From the NCBI RefSeq assembly GCF_009184895.1, contig NZ_WESE01000009.1:124001-188000 (forward strand): a DNA stretch of 64,000 nucleotides. The letters run 5' to 3'. Under the pieces are notes generated by a model. That model saw only the letters and a list, made by a program, of their open reading frames with translations. It had not been told where the DNA came from and made no database searches. This stretch comes from Nostocoides sp. F2B08. GTDB lineage: Bacteria; Actinomycetota; Actinomycetes; Actinomycetales; Dermatophilaceae. Positions 16,504 to 24,168 of the stretch are shown piece by piece (the stretch's first letter is position 1; the number at the start of each line of letters is the position of its first letter). The position numbers and the translations under genes were made by a program.

Positions 16504-18217
16504 GCCGAAGCCCTCGGTCATCGCCTCGCACGTCGACATCGTGTACCGGGTCTTCGCGGGGCGGCGTCCGGGCGGCGGGTGGAGGGGCCGGTCGACGCGT
16601 GGTGTCCGGCAGGTCCATGCCGTCAAGGACGTCTCGTTCGTCGCCAACCACGGGGAGTCGATCGGCGTCGTGGGGCGCAACGGGTCCGGCAAGTCCACGC
16701 TGCTGCGTGCGGTCGCCGGGCTCGTGCCACCGACCAAGGGGGATGTCTGGGCCGATGGGACCCCGTCGCTGCTTGGTGTCAACGCGGTGCTCGTCAAGCA
16801 GGTCTCCGGAGCGCGCAACATCTACATCGGCGCCCAGGCGCTAGGCCTGAGCAAGGCGGAGGTCGACGCGGTCTTCGACGAGATCGTCGACTTCTCCGGC
16901 ATCGGCGACGCGATCCACCTGCCCATGTCCACCTACTCCTCGGGCATGGCGGCCCGCCTCCGGTTCGCGATCTCGACGGCCGTCGTTCCGCCCGTCCTCG
17001 TCATCGACGAGGCACTCGCGACCGGCGATGCGCACTTCCGGGCCCGCAGTGAGCAGCGGATCAAGAAGCTCCGCGAGCAGGCCGGCACAGTCTTCCTCGT
17101 CTCGCACTCCGCCGACACCATCCGCTCGATGTGCGACCGGGCCCTGTGGCTCGACCAGGGCGAGCTCGTCATGGACGGCCCGGTGGACGCCGTCGTCGAC
17201 GCCTACTCCGCGGTGACGAAGAAGTCGCTGGGAACGACGAAGCGCCCGGAGGAGCCCGACGTGCCGGGTGTGCAGCGCTGGTACGGCTCCAACAGGTACG
17301 AGACGTCGGCGCTGGCATCCCGCAGCGGGACCCCCGGACCGCACGACACCGTCGTCCTGGCATCGGGTCTCGATCCGACCCTCGCCATGTCGGCCGTGCC
17401 TGCCGCGGCGACGGTCGACGCTCCGGTGCTGCTCACCGCCCCCGACCGCCTGCTGTCGGTCACCAGGGCGGAGCTGGCCCGCCTCGAGGTCGACCGGGTC
17501 ATCCTGCTCGGTGGGGCCGAGATCCTCGGAGATGAGGTCGCGGCCGAACTCTCGGGAGCGGGCCTGACGGTCGACCGGGTGACCGGGACGACCGCCGTGG
17601 AGACCAGCCTCGCGCTGCTCTCGGAGGTGACCGCCGAGGATGCCGTCGACACGGTCTTCCTCGTCGCGCACGGCGAGACCGAGAACGTCCTCGCCGCGAG
17701 CATCACCGCCCTCGCAGGGCTCGGGAGGGTCCTGCTCGTCGACTCCGACGGGCTCACGCCCACACATCTCGAGACGCTCGCGCGCCTGCGCCCGCGGAAG
17801 ATCGTCGTCGTGGCCGAGGAGGGCGTGGTCGGTGACCACGACATCGCGGAGCTGAGGCGGCATGCCGAGGAGGGCGCCGAGCGGCATCTGTCTCCGACTC
17901 CGGTGCTCGCGGCGAACGAGGCCTCCCTCGGATACCGGCCCGAGGATGTCGAGGTGGCCTATCTGGCCTCTGCCTCTCCCTCGTCCGTGTGCGATGTGGT
18001 GACGGGCGCGGCTGTCGCCGGTCTCGTCGACGCTCCGATGCTGCTCGTCGAGCGCGACTCGGTGCCGGCCGCGACGCAGCAGGAGCTCGAGCGCCTGGCG
18101 CCGAGCCGCCTCGTGGTCATCGGAGGACCGCTGTCGGTCTCGTCCGCCGTGCGCCAAGCGCTCGGCGACCACCGTCGGTCCGAGACACCCGATTCCGAGC
18201 TGGACGTCGACCTCTGA
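16490..18217 (+). CDS. TagH/Wzt-like ABC ATPase with a C-terminal triple CWB2 domain
   Basis: 575 residues. The ATPase (1-~245) has Walker A GRNGSGKST at 62-70, signature YSSGMAARL at 149-157, Walker B VLVIDE at 169-174 and switch His at 206, close to TagH/Wzt. After a short linker, residues ~261-560 form three cell-wall-binding repeat 2 units. Unit 1 (~263-354) has WYGSNRYETSALAS, VVLASG and RVILLGGAEILGDEV. Unit 2 (~361-458) and unit 3 (~467-558, ending RLVVIGGPLSVSSAV) follow. Three is the number in the CWB2 pseudo-trimer of clostridial S-layer proteins. There is no signal peptide or membrane segment, so the module is cytoplasmic. It probably recognises the polymer before export, as Wzt C-terminal domains do; that is inference. 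Confidence 0.9.
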   Translation: MDAAEPKPSVIASHVDIVYRVFAGRRPGGGWRGRSTRGVRQVHAVKDVSFVANHGESIGVVGRNGSGKSTLLRAVAGLVPPTKGDVWADGTPSLLGVNAVLVKQVSGARNIYIGAQALGLSKAEVDAVFDEIVDFSGIGDAIHLPMSTYSSGMAARLRFAISTAVVPPVLVIDEALATGDAHFRARSEQRIKKLREQAGTVFLVSHSADTIRSMCDRALWLDQGELVMDGPVDAVVDAYSAVTKKSLGTTKRPEEPDVPGVQRWYGSNRYETSALASRSGTPGPHDTVVLASGLDPTLAMSAVPAAATVDAPVLLTAPDRLLSVTRAELARLEVDRVILLGGAEILGDEVAAELSGAGLTVDRVTGTTAVETSLALLSEVTAEDAVDTVFLVAHGETENVLAASITALAGLGRVLLVDSDGLTPTHLETLARLRPRKIVVVAEEGVVGDHDIAELRRHAEEGAERHLSPTPVLAANEASLGYRPEDVEVAYLASASPSSVCDVVTGAAVAGLVDAPMLLVERDSVPAATQQELERLAPSRLVVIGGPLSVSSAVRQALGDHRRSETPDSELDVDL

Positions 18218-18252
18218 GGATCACTCGTCGAGGCGGGACGCGTCGACCTGGG

Positions 18253-19887
18253 TCACACGTGCACCAGCGCTGCCCGCAGGCGCGCGGCGAGGACGGCGGT
18301 GGGGCCGGAGCCCGCCAACAGGCCGGCCCGCGCGTGGGTGGCCTTGCTCCACGCTTCCCAGGTGGAGGGCTCACGGAGCACTGGGCGCAGCACGGCGGGC
18401 AGAGCCAGGTCGTCCTCGAGGCCCACCGCGAGATCCCCGAGGAGCGACCGGACGGCGAGCGAGCCCCCGTGGTCGACGACCGGGACTCCCGCGCGCAGTG
18501 CGGACTCGACGACGATACGCGCGCGGGGGTCGTCACCGACGACCACCGCCTGACGCCGGCGCACCTCCGCGTCCACGGTCTCGAGACCCGGGTCATCGCC
18601 GAGCGTCTCGTCAGCCGACGTCACCGCGACGTCCGATGCGCCGTGCAGGGCGACCTCTGATCGCCGTCCGACCGTGAGGACCCCCGTGAGCCCATCGCGG
18701 AGCACGCGTGGGCCCGGAGGCCGGCCGAGGGTGGCCGGCTCGGTCACGATCCGCGCGACCGGGGCGTCGACCGTGACGTTCTCCGGCACCAGCACGGTGG
18801 TTCGCTGCAGCAGGTCGCGCCACGTCGTGCGGTCGGCGAGCGCCGCGACACCGGCGGCGTCCACTCTGAGCAGGAGCCGGGACCCACGCTCGACGCCCGC
18901 GACGAGTTCTCCCGCCACCGGCCACTCCGAGGGCGGAACGCCGACGAGGTCGACGATAGCGGGACCTCCGGGAGCGTCGACGAGCGCGGGGACGGCGAAC
19001 ACCCGCCACCCGACGGCCCGCAGCCGGTCGGCCAGCGCGGAGTCGGTGGCGACGACGGTGATCTCCGGGGGGGCGTTCGTGGTGACGGGCTCGGCGGGGA
19101 AGGTCTGCCACCTCGGCCACGCCCCGACCAGTGTCGTCACGGTCCTCCCGACGTCCAGCCCGGAGCCGGCCCGCTGCGTCGACTCCCGTGAGATCGACCG
19201 CGCCCCCCGCACCATGGGCGAGGCCCAGCCACGCTCGTGGCTGAGGACCACCATCGGCACCCGTTGGCGCTGCGCCGCGAAGGCCAGCCACACGTCTCCC
19301 ATGTTGGGCAGGAGGAAATCCTCCAGCGCGATGTCGATCGTGCTCGTGTGGAAGCCGGCTATTCCGGTGCCGAGCATGTGCACCGGCACGTCCGTGCGCA
19401 CCTCCCGGTTGAAGGCGACGACCTCACGCGACCCCTTGACGTCGTAGAAGTCGGTGTAGGCCTCGGTGATCAGCGACCCGTGCCACCCGACGACGGCTCG
19501 CCGGCCATACCGCTCGATCCCGTCGACGATCGCCCGGACATAGAAGGGCGGATACGTGATGTCGTCGTCGCAGAGGAGGTAGTAGCCCTCGAATCCGTCC
19601 ATGAAGACGAACTTGGCCCGGTCCCCCAGGTCCGGTCCCGTGACGAAGCGCACCCGATCCTCGCCCCGCAGGCCGGGTGGGACCTCACTCATGCCGTTGA
19701 GGTAGACGAAGACCTCGTCCGCCTGCGGCACCAGACGGGTCAGGACCTCGGCGAGCCCGTCCTCGCGGCCGACCATCGACGCGATGCCGATCCGCACGCG
19801 GTCGTCGCGCGCTCGAGAGGCCACCAAGGGGCGGACCGCGCCGGAGGGGAGGTCGGGGACCCTCACCTCTGCCGGAAAGTCTCTCAT
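18253..19887 (-). CDS. GT-A-like glycosyltransferase with a second, unassigned C-terminal domain
   Basis: 544 residues, last gene of the large minus-strand operon. Residues ~30-260 look like a GT2-type domain: RIGIASMVGRED at the start, LLCDDDITYPPFYV carrying the metal-binding DDD, and a TGIAGFHTST acceptor loop. Residues ~275-544 resemble a GT-B half (AVVVGDDPRARIVVESALRAGVPVVDHGG), without a confident family. The ATG overlaps the stop of the upstream gene as ATGA. The role is presumably addition of a sugar to the exported polymer. Confidence 0.65.
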   Translation of the reverse strand: MRDFPAEVRVPDLPSGAVRPLVASRARDDRVRIGIASMVGREDGLAEVLTRLVPQADEVFVYLNGMSEVPPGLRGEDRVRFVTGPDLGDRAKFVFMDGFEGYYLLCDDDITYPPFYVRAIVDGIERYGRRAVVGWHGSLITEAYTDFYDVKGSREVVAFNREVRTDVPVHMLGTGIAGFHTSTIDIALEDFLLPNMGDVWLAFAAQRQRVPMVVLSHERGWASPMVRGARSISRESTQRAGSGLDVGRTVTTLVGAWPRWQTFPAEPVTTNAPPEITVVATDSALADRLRAVGWRVFAVPALVDAPGGPAIVDLVGVPPSEWPVAGELVAGVERGSRLLLRVDAAGVAALADRTTWRDLLQRTTVLVPENVTVDAPVARIVTEPATLGRPPGPRVLRDGLTGVLTVGRRSEVALHGASDVAVTSADETLGDDPGLETVDAEVRRRQAVVVGDDPRARIVVESALRAGVPVVDHGGSLAVRSLLGDLAVGLEDDLALPAVLRPVLREPSTWEAWSKATHARAGLLAGSGPTAVLAARLRAALVHV

Positions 19888-21266
19888 CGGTCGCCCGGGC
19901 GGTCGGTGCCGATCTCCGCGTCCACGGCGAGGAGTGCGGCGACCCGCGCGATGTCCTCGGTGGCCACGACGTTGCGCTCCTGCATGGCGGCGATGACGAT
20001 TCCCCTCTGCTCGATCGCGGCCAGCTGCGCGCGATGCTCGTCGTGCTGCTCGCGCAGCTCACGCAGGCTCGTGCCCAGGTCGCCCATACCCTTCTGGAGC
20101 TCGCCCACACCGACCTGCAGGTCACGAAGCGTGGCCTCGAGCCTGCGACGGCCGGCTCGCACCTCATGACGATGGGCGCGGATCTCCCACACCACGGCCG
20201 CGGCAAGGGCGATGCCGAGACCTCCGAGCAGGAGCGCGGTGGTCGCCACAGCGGCCGCGCCACCGAGGAGAGAGTCGACGAGAACCACCGCGACGGCACC
20301 CACCGCGAGCGCCCCGAGAGCGAAGAGGACGCCCACCGTGGACAATCGGAACTGGCGGGTCGCCGGTCCCGCTGGGACCCTGTCGCGTGGCTGGTCGTCC
20401 TTCACCGCATCCTGTCCTTCACTCGTGCGACCGGGCCTCCCGGTCGGGGGCACCATCATGGCGTATCCGCTGTCCTGCCCAGCGCCGTCGACGAGGCGCA
20501 CATGTGGAACCCCGAGCAACCCGGCCCGGGCGGCAAGCACAGGGTCGCGCGTCACGAGGGTCTCGACCGGGTGCCGCAGGAGTGCGACCTCGGGCGCCAC
20601 GTCAGCGGTGATGAGCGTGACCTCGCGGAGCAGCTCCCCTGCCGGGACCTCGTCGAACCACCCGTGCGGCAAGGACGGGAGATCTCTGACGAGCACCTGG
20701 ACCGGGTGCCCGTCCCGGGCCGCGACCGTCAGCAACGCCTCCAGCTCCGCGACGTCGCGGTCGACGAGCGTCGAGCCGTTCGGCACCCAGACCGCAGCCC
20801 CCGACGAAACCTGGCGTGATCGCAGTGGGGCGAGGAGAGCCGCGACATCGGCGTCGGAGGCCGGCGCAGCAGCGCCGGGGCCGACGGCGAGCCGGGTCAC
20901 TCGAACGCCCCTGGATGCTCGCGCCAGGATCTTCCACGCCGGGTGGTCATCGGCGACGATCAGCTCCTCGAGGGTGTCCTCGAGCTCGACGAGCAGCCGG
21001 CCCACACCGTCGACGAGCAGGTCCGACGCGCGCCAGCCCTGCGGCACCTGCGGCCAGATCAGGGTGTTCAGCGACTCGACGCGACGTACGCCGGCCAGGA
21101 GCGCGGCCATCTCGGGCACGGTGCGCGGGTCGGGTCTGACCTCCGAGCCGTGATCCATGTCCCCGACGAGCACCACGATGTCGGCGGCGGAGACACCTCG
21201 CTCACGGAGCGCGGCGAGTGCGGTCGCCGCGGACACCACGTCCCCGACGCCCACGAGGACGGTCAT
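19884..21266 (-). CDS. Unknown protein: Rossmann-like N-domain, two membrane segments, coiled coil
   Basis: 460 residues; the ATG at 21266 overlaps the upstream gene's stop. The N-terminal ~290 residues start GVGDVVSAATALAALRERG and hold repeated VVLVGDMD/LVVGP-type strands, loosely like the N-half of polysialyltransferase-type GT-B proteins but without clear catalytic motifs. Two hydrophobic helices (about 315-375) follow, then a basic and then acidic coiled coil (RRRLEATLRDL ... SLRELREQHDEH) to the end. It may be a membrane-bound scaffold for the neighbouring glycosyltransferases. I cannot name it. Confidence 0.5.
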   Translation of the reverse strand: MTVLVGVGDVVSAATALAALRERGVSAADIVVLVGDMDHGSEVRPDPRTVPEMAALLAGVRRVESLNTLIWPQVPQGWRASDLLVDGVGRLLVELEDTLEELIVADDHPAWKILARASRGVRVTRLAVGPGAAAPASDADVAALLAPLRSRQVSSGAAVWVPNGSTLVDRDVAELEALLTVAARDGHPVQVLVRDLPSLPHGWFDEVPAGELLREVTLITADVAPEVALLRHPVETLVTRDPVLAARAGLLGVPHVRLVDGAGQDSGYAMMVPPTGRPGRTSEGQDAVKDDQPRDRVPAGPATRQFRLSTVGVLFALGALAVGAVAVVLVDSLLGGAAAVATTALLLGGLGIALAAAVVWEIRAHRHEVRAGRRRLEATLRDLQVGVGELQKGMGDLGTSLRELREQHDEHRAQLAAIEQRGIVIAAMQERNVVATEDIARVAALLAVDAEIGTDRPGDR

Positions 21267-22213
21267 CGCAGCTCCCCGTAGTCGGGCAGTTCCACGCCCA
21301 GAGCCCGAAGAGCCGCGGTCCGCACGGTCGCCATCCGGGCGAGCACCCACCGAACCTCGCTGTCGGGGAGCTCCTCCAGCAGGGTCTCCAGGTCACCGGC
21401 GAGCGTCCGACGCGCGTCCTCGTCATCCGGAGCCGCTGCGAGAGCGTCACGCGCCACCCGATGGCAGATCGCGTGGACCGCGTGACGCAGAGCAGGACCG
21501 CTGGCGCGCTCTCGAACCAGCTCGACGATCGCCCGTGATGCCGGGAGCAGCGACTGCGCCGCGGAGGCCTCCGAGCCCGTGGTTCTCGGCGAGCGGTAGT
21601 AGGCGGGAGCGCTGACGACGCCGTACCTCGTATCCGTGAGGTGCAGGGCCCACACCCATGGCCAGGCCGCTTCCGATCCGACGGCCTCGTCGAAGGTCGA
21701 TGCGCCTCCAAGGCGGTGCAGGTCGTACGCGCCGGCCCACACCGCGACGTAGTCCACCATCGCCTCGCGGGTCCCGTCGCCCACGCCGGACCTCGACGCA
21801 AACGGCACGCCGTGTCGACGCTCCGGGGTCCGGACCACCTGCCGCCGGCTCCCGCGCACCTGGACGTGGTCGGTGCGCACGAATGCGACGTCGAGCTCCT
21901 CGAGAGCGCCCAGAAGCGCGATCATCCGGCCGGGCGCACAGTAGTCCGGGGCGTCGAGAAACGTGACGAACCGGGTATGCACCCCATCGAGGCCGACGTT
22001 GCGCGCGGCGATGGGACCACAGCGCCGGTCCAGGTGGAGGACGGCAGCGCCGTCGGTCGTCTCCGCCCACGCCTCGGCGAGGTCGCCGGTCCGGTCGGCC
22101 GAACCGTCGTCGACGATGAGCCACCCGATGCGTTCGTCGCGATTGTGGTCCAGGCTCGCAGCGACGGATGCCCAGTGCGGCTCGACGTCGCAGGCCCATA
22201 GGACCACCGTCAT
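21263..22213 (-). CDS. Family 2 glycosyltransferase
   Basis: 316 residues from the ATG at 22213; a TTG four codons upstream is possible. It has a GT-A fold: WLIVDDGSADRTGD for nucleotide binding, GPIAARNVGLDG, and FLDAPDYCAPGR in place of the usual DxD loop. It sits in the operon with a 4-base ATGA overlap downstream. A 69-base gap separates it from the polysialyltransferase-like gene upstream; the gap has only a small CCGCC-GAT-GGCGG hairpin. Confidence 0.75.
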   Translation of the reverse strand: MTVVLWACDVEPHWASVAASLDHNRDERIGWLIVDDGSADRTGDLAEAWAETTDGAAVLHLDRRCGPIAARNVGLDGVHTRFVTFLDAPDYCAPGRMIALLGALEELDVAFVRTDHVQVRGSRRQVVRTPERRHGVPFASRSGVGDGTREAMVDYVAVWAGAYDLHRLGGASTFDEAVGSEAAWPWVWALHLTDTRYGVVSAPAYYRSPRTTGSEASAAQSLLPASRAIVELVRERASGPALRHAVHAICHRVARDALAAAPDDEDARRTLAGDLETLLEELPDSEVRWVLARMATVRTAALRALGVELPDYGELR

Positions 22214-22282
22214 GGCACGCTGCAAGGGCTCAGCCTCCTCCGGGCTGGGAGCCTATCACCGCCGATGGCGGCGTCGGCTTCG

Positions 22283-23221
22283 TCAGCTGGGGCTCACGGG
22301 CGGGAGGTAACGGGAGAGCAGCCGTCGTTGGTCAGCGCTCAGTCGCGCCTCGAGATGCTCCGTCCCCGGCGCGCGGACCCGGTGCACCGGAGTCCCATGC
22401 AGCGCAGCGAGATTGAGCAGCGCCGTGCTCGACGCACCGATCACGAGGCCCGCGCCGACCACCTCCGGGTCGAGCTCCGCGGGACCCACCTCGACCATGG
22501 TCGCGAAGTCGCGGTACCGCTCGGGGGGCTCAGCGGGGTGGGGCCGGACGACGAGCCGGCGGCCGAGGTCGGCCTGCTCGGTCGCCAGTCGCATGACGTG
22601 CGCGAGGTACCGGTCTTCGGAGGAGAGCCCGAGATCGACCCACGGCTGGCTGAGGAACACGGCACGTCGAGGGTCGGCCGCAGTCGGGTCGAGCGGCCCG
22701 AGCGCACGACGGAACTCCTCGCCGACCGGTTCGAACACCGCCCAGTCCCGGTCCTTGAGGTAGAGCGGCCAGCGGGTCCCGGTCAGGGTGCGGGCGCCGA
22801 GGTCGACCGCCGCCGCCCGCACTGCCGAACGCACGGCGTGCCCACCCTGACGGCGGTATGCCGCGTACCGGGTTCGCCGATCCCCGTAGCTGCCGAGCCC
22901 CTCGTCGACGACGACCACATCGATCCGTCGGAACAGCTGCGCGCGACGCATGGCGGCCAGAGGGCGCAGACCGGGAGCCCCGACAGCGATGTAGGTGAGG
23001 GGACCCCGCGGGGGCAGCTCGTCCGCACTCGAGCACATCTCGAGCCGCACCCCCTCCGGGAGGTGGGTGAGGACCTCGTCCGACGTCACCTTCGCGCCCA
23101 GGAAGTCCGGGCCGCTGAGGTAGTGCACGCTCACCCGGTCGGTGAGGGTGCGGAGGAACGACGCGGCATAGACGAGATGCGTCCGCCCACGCACTCCGCT
23201 CAGCACGACCTCGCGGGTCAC
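22283..23221 (-). CDS. Polysialyltransferase-like (GT52/GT38-type) glycosyltransferase
   Basis: 312 residues. It shows the three marks of bacterial sialyl-/polysialyltransferases: an acidic D-E-G triplet at 106-108 (VVVVDEGLGSY), an RPHP motif at 226-229 and a Ser-Ser-Thr motif at 264-266 (IGASSTALLNLA). These enzymes use CMP-nonulosonic acids. In an operon that makes CMP-pseudaminic acid, this is the best candidate to add or polymerise pseudaminic acid; that link is inference. The GTG start lies two bases after the TAA of the preceding GT2. Confidence 0.75.
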   Translation of the reverse strand: MTREVVLSGVRGRTHLVYAASFLRTLTDRVSVHYLSGPDFLGAKVTSDEVLTHLPEGVRLEMCSSADELPPRGPLTYIAVGAPGLRPLAAMRRAQLFRRIDVVVVDEGLGSYGDRRTRYAAYRRQGGHAVRSAVRAAAVDLGARTLTGTRWPLYLKDRDWAVFEPVGEEFRRALGPLDPTAADPRRAVFLSQPWVDLGLSSEDRYLAHVMRLATEQADLGRRLVVRPHPAEPPERYRDFATMVEVGPAELDPEVVGAGLVIGASSTALLNLAALHGTPVHRVRAPGTEHLEARLSADQRRLLSRYLPPVSPS

Positions 23222-23223
23222 CG

Positions 23224-24108
23224 TTACACGACCGGCGGTCGACCGGCGCGGGTCAGCCGGAGCACTGTCCGCCAGGACATCGGATGTCGTCCGCCGGGGT
23301 CGGAGCGCACTCCCTCCACGAAGCCGTCACGCCAGGTCCGCAGAGCGTCGGCGTCGCGGACTCGCACGACGGTGACGAGGACCCAGCTCGACAGGTAGAC
23401 GGGCACGAGGGGCCACGGAAGGTTGCGCCGCGCGACCCACACCCGGTTGCGGGCGTTGGTGCGGTAGAAGATCGCATGACGTGCCGGTGCGGTGGACGGG
23501 TGATGGACGACGATCTCGGGGGCGTAGTAGATCGTCCAGCCGGCGTCGATGAGCCGCCAGGCCAGGTCGATGCCCTCGTGACCGAAGAAGAACTGTCCGG
23601 GCCAGCCGCCGACCTCGTCGAAGGCCGTGCGTCGGATCATCACGACCGCCTCCCAGAACCAGGTCGCCTCACCGGCCTTCCCGCCGTCGCCGACCTGGAA
23701 CCGCGGCACCCACCGGCGCGGCGGGGCCTTCCCGGTGGGGTCCAGCCCGCGTGGCTGGGCGACGGCGCGGCGCGGATCGGCCAGCACGACATCGGCGAGC
23801 GCGCGGAGCGTTCCCGGGTCGGGGAGGCTGGCGTCGTCGTCGTAGAAGTAGAGCAGCTCACCGCGGGCCTCGCGCGCGCCGACGTTGCGACCCTCCGGGA
23901 TGCCGACGTTCTCCGGCAGGTGGACCGAACGCACCCACTCCGGGAGGCCGGTCGGCGACCACCCGTTGCCGACGACGACGACGTCGAGGTCGACGCCCTC
24001 CTGGGACCGAAGGGTCCGCAGCGCCTCGGCCAGCTCCGCCGGCCGGTCCCCCATGTGCAACATCACGACCCCCACGGTGGGGACCGGGGACGACTGGGGA
24101 GCGGACAC
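23224..24108 (-). CDS. Family 2 glycosyltransferase (rhamnosyltransferase-like)
   Basis: 294 residues from a GTG at 24106-24108. Clear GT2 motifs are VVVVGNGWSPTG, LPENVGIPEGRNVGAREA, the YFYDDDASLPDPG metal site and a GHEGIDLAWRLIDAG acceptor loop, as in WbbL-like transferases. The C-terminal ~70 residues are basic and hydrophobic and may touch the membrane. It is followed by the polysialyltransferase-like gene after two bases. Confidence 0.85.
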   Translation of the reverse strand: MSAPQSSPVPTVGVVMLHMGDRPAELAEALRTLRSQEGVDLDVVVVGNGWSPTGLPEWVRSVHLPENVGIPEGRNVGAREARGELLYFYDDDASLPDPGTLRALADVVLADPRRAVAQPRGLDPTGKAPPRRWVPRFQVGDGGKAGEATWFWEAVVMIRRTAFDEVGGWPGQFFFGHEGIDLAWRLIDAGWTIYYAPEIVVHHPSTAPARHAIFYRTNARNRVWVARRNLPWPLVPVYLSSWVLVTVVRVRDADALRTWRDGFVEGVRSDPGGRHPMSWRTVLRLTRAGRPPVV

Positions 24109-24168
24109 CAGGTCAGGGTACCGGGCCTTGACCGCGCCCCGAGGCCGCCACCGAACAAGGCGCAGAGG

